Shown piece after piece: positions 16,229 to 23,676 of a stretch of 44,454 bases of DNA; within the stretch, counting starts at the first letter, position 1, and the number at the start of each line of letters is the position of its first letter. The notes beneath the pieces were generated by a model. That model did no database searches. It was not told where the DNA came from and saw only the letters and a list, made by a program, of their open reading frames with translations. The stretch is from Pseudomonas putida W15Oct28 (lineage in GTDB: Bacteria > Pseudomonadota > Gammaproteobacteria > Pseudomonadales > Pseudomonadaceae): the NCBI RefSeq assembly GCF_000708715.2, contig NZ_JENB01000043.1:1-44454 (forward strand), written 5' to 3'. The translations under genes and the position numbers were made by a program.

Positions 16229-17407
16229 TCACTTGGACAGGTACCGCATCCCTTCTTCCAGCCCCTGCAAGGTCAGCGGGTACATCTTGTCTTCGATCAG
16301 GTCCCGCACCAGGTGGGTCGATGCGGTGTAGTCCCAGGCCTGCTTGGGGTACGGGTTGATCCAGATGATCTTCTTGAATTTCTCCATGAAGCGCTGCAGC
16401 CACACATACCCGGCTTCTTCGTTCCAGTGCTCCACGCTGCCACCCGGCTGGGTGATTTCGTAGGGCGCCATGGCCGCATCGCCGACGAACACCACTTTGT
16501 AGTCATCGCCATATTTGTGCAGCAGGTCGAAGGTGGAATACCGCTCCGAGGTGCGGCGCAGGTTGTTCTTCCACACCGACTCGTACACGCAGTTGTGGAA
16601 GTAGTAGTACTCCAGGTGCTTGAACTCGGTCTTGCAGGCCGAGAATAGCTCTTCGCAAACCTTGATGTGGGCGTCCATCGAACCGCCGATGTCGAACAGC
16701 AACAGCAGCTTCACCGTGTTGCGCCGTTCGGGGCGCATCTGGATGTTCAGCAAGCCGGCGTCCCGCGCGGTATGGTCGATGGTGCCGTTGATGTCCAGCT
16801 CTTCGGCGGCGCCTTCACGGGCGAACTTGCGCAGCCGGCGCAGGGCCAGCTTGATGTTGCGCGTGCCAAGCTCCACCTGGTCGTCGAGGTTCTTGTACTC
16901 GCGCTGGTCCCACACCTTGACCGCTTTGCCCTGGCGTTTGCCTGCCTCACCCACGCGGATGCCTTCGGGGTTGAAGCCGCCCGAGCCGAACGGGCTGGTA
17001 CCGCCGGTACCGATCCACTTGTTGCCGCCGGCGTGGCGTTCCTTTTGCTCCTCAAGGCGTTTTTTGAACTCCTCGATCAGCTTGTCCAGGCCCCCCAGGG
17101 ACTGGATCTGCGCACGTTCTTCATCGGTGAGCGAACGCTCGAACTCCTTGCGCAGCCAGTCGTCGGGGATCAGCGCCTCGATGTGCCGGTCGAGGTTTTC
17201 CAGGCCCTGAAAGTAGGCGGCGAAGGCCCGGTCGAATTTGTCGAAATGGCGTTCGTCCTTCACCAGGATGGCGCGGGCGAGGTAGTAGAATTCGTCCATG
17301 TCGGCGAACACCACGTGCTTTTGCAGGGCCTGGTGCAGGTCCAGCAACTCGCGTACCGACACCGGCACCTTGGCCGCGCGCATTTCATTGAACAGGTTGA
17401 GCAGCAT
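16229..17407 (-). CDS. vWA domain protein, CoxE-like, partner of the MoxR ATPase
   Basis: 392 residues. A helical N-terminal domain (MLLNLFNEMRAAKVPVSVREL) precedes a Gly-rich linker and a C-terminal von Willebrand A fold whose MIDAS motif is DIGGSMDAH (D-x-G-x-S). Later MIDAS contributors are likely in the YYYFHN and FVGDAAM segments. MoxR ATPases with vWA proteins act as metal-insertion or complex-assembly chaperones. It is 13 bases downstream of the moxR-type gene on the same strand. The client is unknown. Confidence 0.88.
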   Translation of the reverse strand: MLLNLFNEMRAAKVPVSVRELLDLHQALQKHVVFADMDEFYYLARAILVKDERHFDKFDRAFAAYFQGLENLDRHIEALIPDDWLRKEFERSLTDEERAQIQSLGGLDKLIEEFKKRLEEQKERHAGGNKWIGTGGTSPFGSGGFNPEGIRVGEAGKRQGKAVKVWDQREYKNLDDQVELGTRNIKLALRRLRKFAREGAAEELDINGTIDHTARDAGLLNIQMRPERRNTVKLLLLFDIGGSMDAHIKVCEELFSACKTEFKHLEYYYFHNCVYESVWKNNLRRTSERYSTFDLLHKYGDDYKVVFVGDAAMAPYEITQPGGSVEHWNEEAGYVWLQRFMEKFKKIIWINPYPKQAWDYTASTHLVRDLIEDKMYPLTLQGLEEGMRYLSK

Positions 17408-17420
17408 GGCCCGGCTCCTG

Positions 17421-18266
17421 TCAGCGGTTGCCGCGCCGGCTCATGAAGGCCAGGCGCTCCAGCAGCTGCACGTCTTGCTCGTTTTTTACCAGCGCGCCGG
17501 CCAGCGGCGGGATGGCCTTGGTGGGGTCGCGTTCGCGCAGTACGGCTTCACCGATGTTGTCGGCCATCAGCAGCTTGAGCCAGTCGACCAGCTCGGAGGT
17601 GGACGGCTTTTTCTTCAGGCCCGGCACCTTGCGCACGTCGAAGAACACATCCAGCGCCTCGCTGACCAGCGACTGGCTGATGTTCGGGTAGTGCACGTCG
17701 ACAATCTGCTGCAGCGTGGTGCGGTCGGGGAAGGCGATGTAGTGGAAGAAGCAGCGGCGCAGGAAGGCGTCTGGCAGCTCTTTTTCGTTGTTGGAGGTAA
17801 TGATGATGATCGGGCGCTGTTTGGCCTTGATGGTCTCGTCGATTTCGTAGACGTAGAACTCCATCTTGTCCAACTCTTGCAGCAGGTCGTTGGGGAACTC
17901 GATGTCGGCCTTGTCGATTTCGTCGATCAGCAGGATAACCCGCTCATCGGCCTCGAAAGCCTCCCACAGCTTGCCCTTTTTCAGGTAGTTGCGCACATCG
18001 TGCACCTTGTCCACGCCCAGCTGCGAGTCACGCAGGCGGCTGACCGCGTCGTACTCGTACAGGCCCTGGTGGGCCTTGGTGGTGGACTTGATGTGCCAGG
18101 TGATCAGCCGCGCGCCGAACGAGGCCGCCAGCTGCTCGGCCAGCATGGTCTTGCCGGTGCCGGGCTCACCCTTTACCAACAGCGGGCGTTCGAGGGTGAT
18201 GGCCGCGTTTACCGCCAGTTTCAGGTCGTCTGTGGCGACGTAGTCGCGGGTGCCTTCGAACTTCAT
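17421..18266 (-). CDS. MoxR-family AAA+ ATPase
   Basis: 281 residues from ATG 18266 with AGAGGA on the minus strand; the frame extends upstream only by reading through a REP. Walker A GEPGTGKT at 33-40, Walker B ILLIDEID at 111-118, sensor 1 IITSNNEKELPDAFLRR, and a C-terminal lid domain with the AAA_lid_2-like VPGLKKKPSTSELVDW segment. Forms hexameric rings acting with the adjacent vWA protein. First gene of the two-gene unit. Confidence 0.9.
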   Translation of the reverse strand: MKFEGTRDYVATDDLKLAVNAAITLERPLLVKGEPGTGKTMLAEQLAASFGARLITWHIKSTTKAHQGLYEYDAVSRLRDSQLGVDKVHDVRNYLKKGKLWEAFEADERVILLIDEIDKADIEFPNDLLQELDKMEFYVYEIDETIKAKQRPIIIITSNNEKELPDAFLRRCFFHYIAFPDRTTLQQIVDVHYPNISQSLVSEALDVFFDVRKVPGLKKKPSTSELVDWLKLLMADNIGEAVLRERDPTKAIPPLAGALVKNEQDVQLLERLAFMSRRGNR

Positions 18267-18288
18267 GGGGTCTGTCCTCTGCTGTATG

Positions 18289-18392
18289 CCTGTACCGGCC
18301 CTTTCGCGGGCACGCCCGCTCCCACAGGTACTGCACACATCTCTGGATCTGTGGGTTACCTGTGGGAGCGGGCGTGCCCGCGAAAGGCCCAA
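18289..18392. repeat. REP pair upstream of the MoxR gene
   Basis: Inverted arms CGCGGGCACGCCCGCTCCC (from 18306) and GGGAGCGGGCGTGCCCGCG (to 18382). Lies between the moxR start and the DUF748 stop, so promoter elements of moxR must sit in or beside it. Confidence 0.88.
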
Positions 18393-18487
18393 CACCTGTT
18401 TTCGATTCGTTACCGACTATAACGCGGGGTTAAGCAGCTGGAAACGCAGACCGGGTATTCAGTCCCTGAATGCCCCGTCACGCCCAC

Positions 18488-19561
18488 TCAGTCGGCATCC
18501 GGCGCCCCTCGCTCGTATCGGGCATTGAACGCCTGGACAAACCCGTTGCGCAGGATCTGCAAAAACGCCTCGAAGGCGCTGATGTCCTGTTTGCGCACGC
18601 TGCCACTCAGCTCCACCCGGGTGGCAAACTGGTTTTTTGGCTGGTTCTTCAGCACCGTCTCGGTCGCCCCCACCACCGCCTCCCACACCGAGCGGAAGAA
18701 GCCCTTGTCCTTTTCCTCGACGTCCTGTTGCCAGTCGAATACATCCACATCGCGCAGCAGCGGCTTTATGTAGCCCTTCAGCCGGCCGTTCTCCGCTTGC
18801 GCCTCAATGACCACGTCCCCGTGCCCGGCATTGAAGTCGAACTTGCCATAGGCGCTGGCAAAGTCGTTCAGTTTGCGCAGTTCGATGCCGGTGGCGCGCA
18901 GCCTGAACTCGAAGTCATCGAAATCACTGAACGGGTCGAAAGTGGCACGGCTTTCTACCTTCGCATCGCCCGCGATGAGCGCCGTACCTTCGAAACTCGC
19001 ATCGCGACGGCCTTTCTTGTCGCGAACATTGGTCAGGTTGCGGATGCTGGCTTCCAGCCGAGTGGCCTTCAGGTCGACCGGAGGTTTGGAGTTGAAGTTG
19101 CGGAAGGTCAGCACGCCGTTGTCGATCCGCACTTCGTTGAGGGTGATGGGCAGCAGTTTTTCCAGTTGCTGGCGCCAGTCGGTGCCCCGGCCGGTCTGCG
19201 ATGCCTGCTTGCTACCGCCGTCGACGAAGTTCAGCTCCGGGCGCACAAAGGTCACCTCGGCCACCACCGCCCTGTCGGACCACAGCGAATGCCAACTCAC
19301 GGAAAGGTCGATCAGCGGCGCGTCGAGAAAGGGTACCGGCACCTTGCCGCTGGTCTTGACGATTTTCAGCCCGTTGATCTGGTACGCGCCGCGCCACCAG
19401 GCCAGGTCCACGTCGGCGACCTGGCCACGGTAATCGCCCATGTCGGCCAGTTTATCGTTCAGGTAGTCGCGTACCAGGTAGGGCAGGGCGAGGTGCAGGG
19501 CCACCAGCAGCACGATCAGGCTGCCCAGGCCGATCAGCGGCCAGCGGTAACGGGCTCTCAT
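18488..19561 (-). CDS. DUF748 (AsmA-like) membrane-anchored protein
   Basis: 357 residues from ATG 19561 (GGAG ten bases upstream); a longer frame from 19636 lacks a ribosome site. One N-terminal transmembrane helix (YRWPLIGLGSLIVLLVALHLALP) then a long beta-rich periplasmic region. VLTFRNFNSKPPVDLKATRLEA and ATFDPFSDFDDFEFRLRA match the DUF748/AsmA repeat style (inner-membrane-anchored, lipid-transport-like beta-taco). Divergent from cysK with 134 bases between starts. Probable envelope role; precise function unknown. Confidence 0.75.
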   Translation of the reverse strand: MRARYRWPLIGLGSLIVLLVALHLALPYLVRDYLNDKLADMGDYRGQVADVDLAWWRGAYQINGLKIVKTSGKVPVPFLDAPLIDLSVSWHSLWSDRAVVAEVTFVRPELNFVDGGSKQASQTGRGTDWRQQLEKLLPITLNEVRIDNGVLTFRNFNSKPPVDLKATRLEASIRNLTNVRDKKGRRDASFEGTALIAGDAKVESRATFDPFSDFDDFEFRLRATGIELRKLNDFASAYGKFDFNAGHGDVVIEAQAENGRLKGYIKPLLRDVDVFDWQQDVEEKDKGFFRSVWEAVVGATETVLKNQPKNQFATRVELSGSVRKQDISAFEAFLQILRNGFVQAFNARYERGAPDAD

Positions 19562-19695
19562 CGGGGCGTCTCCAAGGCGGGATGTGCGGTTGACCGCAAC
19601 GCGCCCGGTCGAGTTCGAACAGGCTTTACGGGCCACCGGCCGGGGCTTACCCTTGAGGTCTTTCCCTGCTGTTTTTCATGCCAAGGACCCCTGCC

Positions 19696-20670
19696 ATGAG
19701 CCGTATCTTTGCAGACAACGCCCACTCCATCGGTAACACGCCGCTGGTGCAGATCAACCGCATCGCCCCGCGTGGCGTAACTATCCTGGCCAAGATCGAA
19801 GGGCGCAACCCGGGCTACTCGGTCAAGTGCCGCATCGGCGCGAACATGGTCTGGGACGCAGAGAGCAGCGGCAAGCTCAAGCCGGGCATGACCATCGTCG
19901 AGCCTACCTCGGGCAACACCGGTATCGGCCTGGCCTTTGTCGCCGCCGCCCGTGGCTACAAGCTGATGCTGACCATGCCAGCCTCCATGAGCCTGGAGCG
20001 GCGCAAGGTGTTGAAGGCCCTGGGCGCCGAACTGGTGCTGACCGAGCCGGCCAAAGGCATGAAGGGCGCCATCGAGAAGGCCAACGAAATCGTCGCCTCC
20101 GACCCGGCTCAGTACTTCCTGCCGGGCCAGTTCGAGAACCCGGCCAACCCGGCCATCCACGAAAAAACCACCGGCCCGGAAATCTGGAACGACACTGACG
20201 GCGCAGTCGACGTGCTGGTGGCGGGCGTGGGCACGGGCGGCACCATCACCGGTGTGTCGCGCTACATCAAGCACACCCAGGGCAAGGCAATCCTGTCGGT
20301 GGCTGTCGAGCCGGTGTCATCGCCGCTGATCACCCAGACCCTGGCAGGCGAAGAGCTCAAGCCCAGCCCGCACAAGATCCAGGGCATTGGCGCCGGTTTC
20401 GTGCCGAAAAACCTCGATCTGTCGATTGTCGACCAGGTAGAAACGGTGACCGACGAAGAGTCCAAGGCCATGGCCATTCGCCTGATGCAGGAAGAGGGCA
20501 TCCTTTGCGGTATTTCCTGTGGTGCGGCAATGGCCGCCGCGGTGCGCCTGGCTGAAAAACCGGAAATGCAGGGTAAGACCATCGTCGTAATTCTGCCCGA
20601 CTCGGGCGAGCGCTATCTGTCGAGCATGCTGTTCAGTGACCTGTTCAGCGAGCAGGAAAACCAGCAGTAA
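19696..20670 (+). CDS. cysK: Cysteine synthase A (O-acetylserine sulfhydrylase)
   Basis: 324 residues from ATG 19696 with AAGGA upstream; an in-frame ATG at 19678 lacks a site. Close to E. coli CysK throughout. The PLP lysine is in YSVKCRIGANM, substrate loop PTSGNTG, the phosphate-binding GVGTGGT, and ILCGISCGAA contributes the C-terminal Ser/Cys site. It makes cysteine from O-acetylserine and sulfide in the cytoplasm. KCRIGANMVWDAE rather than CysM spacing, plus the C-terminal LFSEQE tail, supports CysK over CysM. Divergent from DUF748. Confidence 0.92.
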   Translation: MSRIFADNAHSIGNTPLVQINRIAPRGVTILAKIEGRNPGYSVKCRIGANMVWDAESSGKLKPGMTIVEPTSGNTGIGLAFVAAARGYKLMLTMPASMSLERRKVLKALGAELVLTEPAKGMKGAIEKANEIVASDPAQYFLPGQFENPANPAIHEKTTGPEIWNDTDGAVDVLVAGVGTGGTITGVSRYIKHTQGKAILSVAVEPVSSPLITQTLAGEELKPSPHKIQGIGAGFVPKNLDLSIVDQVETVTDEESKAMAIRLMQEEGILCGISCGAAMAAAVRLAEKPEMQGKTIVVILPDSGERYLSSMLFSDLFSEQENQQ

Positions 20671-20736
20671 TCGGCCTCGCCGCTGATCCGACGCAACGTT
20701 TGGCGGCCTGGTTTATTGCAAAATCTTCATCAATGC

Positions 20737-20771
20737 GATCCCGCCCGGGTTGTTTTTACCGCGGCGGGATC
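20737..20771. promoter_or_regulatory. Long inverted repeat between cysK and lpxO
   Basis: GATCCCGCC (20737-20745) and GGCGGGATC (20763-20771) are perfect complements, extended inward by CGG/CCG with one bulge around a GTTGTTTTTA loop. No T-run follows, so an operator or mRNA-stabilising hairpin is as likely as a terminator. A further imperfect hairpin (GGCTGCGCAGCC core, near 20805-20816) precedes the lpxO ribosome site CAAGGAG. Confidence 0.5.
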
Positions 20772-20841
20772 AGTTTATGATGGCAGGATGATTTTCAGGA
20801 GCCAGGCTGCGCAGCCCTGTCTCCTTTCCAAGGAGTGAAGC

Positions 20842-21777
20842 ATGACCTTTTCCTTTGCAGCCAAGGCGGGTGTCCTGCTGGTGTTTTTCGGCAGCGTGCT
20901 GTTCGTGCACCTGCGCGGCAAGGCTCGCCTGCCGGTGTTGCGCCAGTTCGTCAACCATTCGGCGCTGTTCGCCCCCTACAACGCCCTGATGTACCTGTTT
21001 TCCGGCGTGCCGTCCAAGCCCTACCTGGACCGCCAGCGCTTCCCTGAGCTGGACGTGCTGAAGGACAACTGGCAGGACATCCGCGAAGAGGCCATGCGCC
21101 TGTTCGACGAGGGTTACATCCGCGCCGCCGAAAAGGACAACGACGCCGGCTTCGGTTCGTTCTTCAAGAAAGGCTGGAAGCGTTTTTACCTGAAGTGGTA
21201 CGACAAACCGCTGCCTTCGGCCGAAGCCCTGTGCCCGCGCACTGTCGAGCTGGTCAGCAGTATCCCCAACGTCAAGGGCGCGATGTTCGCCCTGCTGCCC
21301 GGCGGCAGCCACCTGAACCCGCACCGCGACCCCTTTGCAGGCTCGCTGCGCTATCACCTGGGCCTGTCCACGCCGAACTCCGATGCTTGCCGCATCTATG
21401 TCGATGGCGAGGAATACGCCTGGCGTGATGGCGAAGACGTGATGTTCGACGAAACCTACGTGCACTGGGTCAAGAACGAGACCGACGTTACCCGCGTTAT
21501 CCTGTTCTGCGACATCGAGCGCCCGCTGAGCAGCTCGCTGATGACCCGCATCAACCGCCAGGTCAGCGCCTTCCTTGGTCGCGCCACTGCGCCGCAGAAC
21601 ACCGACGACGAGCGTGTGGGCGGGATCAACCAGGCGTATGCCTGGAGCAAACGCTTCAGCAACAAGATCAGCGGCCATGTGAAGCAGTTCAAGCGCGCCA
21701 ACCCCAAGGCCTACCGCGTGCTGCGGCCGGTGCTGGCGGTGGTGGTGGCTTATTTGCTGTACCGCTGGTTGTTCTGA
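20842..21777 (+). CDS. lpxO: Lipid A 2-hydroxylase-like Fe(II)/2-oxoglutarate dioxygenase
   Basis: 311 residues. N-terminal hydrophobic segment (AKAGVLLVFFGSVLFVHL) and a C-terminal membrane helix (LAVVVAYLLYRWLF). The central aspartyl/asparaginyl beta-hydroxylase fold carries the iron ligands H161-R-D163 (LNPHRDP) and H208 (ETYVHWV), and the 2-oxoglutarate-binding Arg is probably in CRIYVDG. LpxO 2-hydroxylates a secondary acyl chain of lipid A, acting from the cytoplasmic side of the inner membrane. Starts after CAAGGAG; the cysK gap is 171 bases, so it is likely separately expressed. Confidence 0.87.
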   Translation: MTFSFAAKAGVLLVFFGSVLFVHLRGKARLPVLRQFVNHSALFAPYNALMYLFSGVPSKPYLDRQRFPELDVLKDNWQDIREEAMRLFDEGYIRAAEKDNDAGFGSFFKKGWKRFYLKWYDKPLPSAEALCPRTVELVSSIPNVKGAMFALLPGGSHLNPHRDPFAGSLRYHLGLSTPNSDACRIYVDGEEYAWRDGEDVMFDETYVHWVKNETDVTRVILFCDIERPLSSSLMTRINRQVSAFLGRATAPQNTDDERVGGINQAYAWSKRFSNKISGHVKQFKRANPKAYRVLRPVLAVVVAYLLYRWLF

Positions 21778-21780
21778 TTG

Positions 21781-21889
21781 CAGGCCCGGCCTCTTCGCGG
21801 GTGAACCCGCTCCCACAGGTACGGCGCTGGCTTCAGGCCCATGCTGTACCTGTGGGAGCGGGGTTATCGGCGAAGAGGCCGGTTCAGGT
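21781..21889. repeat. REP pair after lpxO, one arm degenerate
   Basis: CTTCGCGGGTGAACCCGCTCCC (from 21791; read as 20-base core CGCGGGTGAACCCGCTCCCA) faces GGGAGCGGGGTTATCGGCGAA, where the second arm mixes the two REP classes. Begins three bases after the lpxO stop. Confidence 0.8.
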
Positions 21890-21891
21890 TA

Positions 21892-21920
21892 TTGCCCAAT
21901 CAAGAGTTCACCGCTATATT
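21892..21920 (+). promoter_or_regulatory. Promoter of the EamA exporter leader
   Basis: TTGCCC (21892-21897) and TATATT (21915-21920) are spaced 17 bases apart, a good sigma70 fit. Transcription would begin near 21927 and give a ~300-nt leader before the exporter start at 22229, containing the leader ORF at 21953. Confidence 0.5.
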
Positions 21921-21952
21921 CCGAAACACTTATCTTCCCTGAAGACCTGAAC

Positions 21953-22114
21953 ATGCCCGCCATCCCTTCCACCACAAGCTTTGCCCTCGCGCCAGTCGCG
22001 GGCATGGTCGTGCGTGGCAGCCAGCAGCCGGTTATGATCAGTCATTACCCACCACCTGTCAGTGGCGTTGTAGGCGGCGTAGCTCCGCCTCCCTGCGTGG
22101 TCGTGCTGGGCTGA
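21953..22114 (+). CDS. Putative 53-residue leader peptide upstream of the EamA exporter
   Basis: ATG 21953 with a weak GAAGA eight to twelve bases upstream, in frame to TGA 22112-22114. The peptide begins MPAIPSTTSFALAPVAGMVV and ends with PPCVVVLG. It has two triple-proline motifs (codons 33-35 at 22049-22057, and 45-47 at 22085-22093) and a run of three valines just before the stop. PPP motifs slow ribosomes and depend on EF-P. The stop codon abuts one arm of a hairpin that can sequester the 5' arm of a terminator (see 22114-22208). No homologue recognised; could be a chance ORF, but placement and structure suggest an attenuation leader. Confidence 0.4.
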   Translation: MPAIPSTTSFALAPVAGMVVRGSQQPVMISHYPPPVSGVVGGVAPPPCVVVLG

Positions 22115-22208
22115 TCGGCTTTCTGCCGAACCCCTTCGCACACGCAACCTACTGAACACGGTCGGCTACTTCCCCAGCTGAAGTTCACGCCCACCGTTCG
22201 GCTTTTTT
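22114..22208 (+). promoter_or_regulatory. Candidate attenuator: alternative terminator/antiterminator hairpins
   Basis: Terminator arms: GCCGAAC (22125-22131) with GTTCGGC (22196-22202), followed directly by six T (22203-22208). Within its loop ACGGT and ACCGT, and ACTTC and GAAGT, can also pair, compacting the intervening RNA. Antiterminator: TCGGC (22115-22119) with GCCGA (22125-22129), using the same 5' arm. A ribosome ending the leader ORF at 22112-22114 would cover TCGGC and favour the terminator; a ribosome stalled upstream would leave the antiterminator free. Confidence 0.42.
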
Positions 22209-22228
22209 GCCCGAATACAGGTGCATAC

Positions 22229-23110
22229 ATGTCTGTCTTTTCCAAAACTTCCGTGGCCTCGGCGGCCACTACCAGCCTGTTCGTCCTGCTGTGGAGCAGC
22301 GGGGCAATCGTCTCCAAGTTGGGCCTGGCGCATGCCAGCCCGTTCGCCTTTTTGCTGTTGCGCTCGGCGCTGGCCTTGGCCGGCCTGTTGTTGATCGGCC
22401 CGCTGCTGGGGCTGCGCTGGCCGCGCAGCCGGGGGGCGATTCTGCGTGCGCTGGGCACAGGGTGTGTGCTGCTCGGCGCGTATCAGATTTTCTACTTGCT
22501 GGCGCTCAATACCCATGTGACGCCTGGCGTCATGGCCACGGTGATGGGGGTACAACCGATCCTCACCGTGGTGCTGATGGAGCGTCAGCGCTCCTGGAGC
22601 CGTCTGTTCGGCCTGGGGCTGGGATTGGGCGGCTTGATCATGGTGGTTTACCAAGGCATCAACCTGGGCGGGGTGTCACTGGCGGGGATGCTGTTTGCCC
22701 TGCTGGCGCTGGCCAGCATGACCTTGGGCTCGATCCTGCAGAAACGCATCACCGATAACCCCATGGGCACGCTGCCCTTGCAGTACCTGGCCGGCTTTGC
22801 CATGTGCGCGTTGTTCGCACCGCTGCAACCACTGCATGTCGAGTGGACCGGCGGCTTTGTCGGCGCGCTGCTGTGGATGGGCCTGGTGGTTTCGTTGCTG
22901 GCGACCTTGCTGCTGTATCGGCTGATCGCCAAGGGCAACCTGGTCAATGTCACCAGCCTGTTCTACCTGGTGCCGGCCGTCACTGCGGTGATGGACTTCC
23001 TGATCTTCGGCAACCGCCTGGCACCGCTCAGCCTGCTGGGCATGGGGTTGATCGTGGTGGGCCTGCTGTTCGTGTTTCGCAAGCCCGCCGCGCGCCTGGC
23101 AGAGGCGTAG
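22229..23110 (+). CDS. EamA-family (drug/metabolite transporter) exporter
   Basis: 293 residues with ten hydrophobic helices in two EamA repeats. The N-terminal LLWSSGAIVSKLGLAHASP and RSALALAG segments are typical. RITDNPMGTLPLQYLAG lies near the repeat junction, and VTSLFYLVPAVTAVMDFLIFG is the second-repeat signature. Such proteins usually export amino acids or related metabolites; RhtA exports threonine and homoserine. The substrate is unknown. The gene sits at the end of the 300-nt leader described above, 21 bases after its T-run. Confidence 0.85.
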   Translation: MSVFSKTSVASAATTSLFVLLWSSGAIVSKLGLAHASPFAFLLLRSALALAGLLLIGPLLGLRWPRSRGAILRALGTGCVLLGAYQIFYLLALNTHVTPGVMATVMGVQPILTVVLMERQRSWSRLFGLGLGLGGLIMVVYQGINLGGVSLAGMLFALLALASMTLGSILQKRITDNPMGTLPLQYLAGFAMCALFAPLQPLHVEWTGGFVGALLWMGLVVSLLATLLLYRLIAKGNLVNVTSLFYLVPAVTAVMDFLIFGNRLAPLSLLGMGLIVVGLLFVFRKPAARLAEA

Positions 23111-23113
23111 GCG

Positions 23114-23584
23114 TTAGCGGAATTCTTCGGGGATGGCGTGCCTTAGTACGCCTTCCTCGAAGTCCAGCAGGCCGGCTTCGCGCTGGGTGAGCAGGTAGTA
23201 GAGCAGGGTGTCGAGCGAACGCGCTGGCGGGACTTCGACGGCCAGCATTCTCACGGCCTTTTCGACTTCGCAGGCGCAGCCGAAATCCTCGAGCGCCATA
23301 CGCACCTGGTCCAGGTCGCCTGCGGCTTTTACAAGAACGCGGAACACCGAAGCGCCGCCACTTTGCAGCAGGGCCGCGAACCAGGATTGTTCGCCGTCTT
23401 CACGAATGCAGATGGTATCGCCGGGTGCGATGCCGTAGGCATAAAAGGGAATGCTGTCGACCTGGTAACCGGTTGCCGTGGGTTTTGCCCAGAGCCCTTC
23501 GACCGAAGCGGGTGGGTAGCCTTGGGCATCCTGCTCCAGGCGCCAGAGCACAATCTTGTAGGCTGGGGTTTGCTCGGGGGGCAT
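23114..23584 (-). CDS. DUF4265-family protein
   Basis: 156 residues, cytoplasmic. KIVLWRLEQDAQGYPPASVEGLWA, then SIPFYAYGIAPGDTI is the DUF4265 core pattern. The second half (FRVLVKAAGDLDQVRMALEDFGC) resembles a small ferredoxin-like ACT-type fold. Convergent with the EamA gene (3 bases between stops). Function unknown; some members are found beside toxins or ribosomally made peptides, but nothing here supports that role. Confidence 0.75.
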   Translation of the reverse strand: MPPEQTPAYKIVLWRLEQDAQGYPPASVEGLWAKPTATGYQVDSIPFYAYGIAPGDTICIREDGEQSWFAALLQSGGASVFRVLVKAAGDLDQVRMALEDFGCACEVEKAVRMLAVEVPPARSLDTLLYYLLTQREAGLLDFEEGVLRHAIPEEFR

Positions 23585-23635
23585 GGGGCATTACGTGTCA
23601 GGGGGGCTGCCTATCGTAATGCGCTTTGCGGGTGT

Positions 23636-23667
23636 TGTCTGTACCGGCCTCATCGCCGGCACAGACA
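23636..23667 (-). terminator. Strong hairpin downstream of the porin gene
   Basis: TGTCTGT/ACAGACA (7 pairs) and CCGGC/GCCGG (5 pairs) form a long stem with a CTCATC loop. It looks like a single truncated REP unit and lies in the 92-base gap between the porin stop and the DUF4265 start. Confidence 0.5.
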
Positions 23668-23676
23668 GATAAGGCG

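Noticed and set aside
22166..22654. A 162-codon minus-strand frame over the EamA leader
   Set aside because: His/Gln-rich shadow of the exporter gene; no ribosome site or motif.
23636..23667. Riboswitch-like structure after the porin
   Set aside because: It is one hairpin of REP type located 3' of a gene; no ligand-binding architecture.
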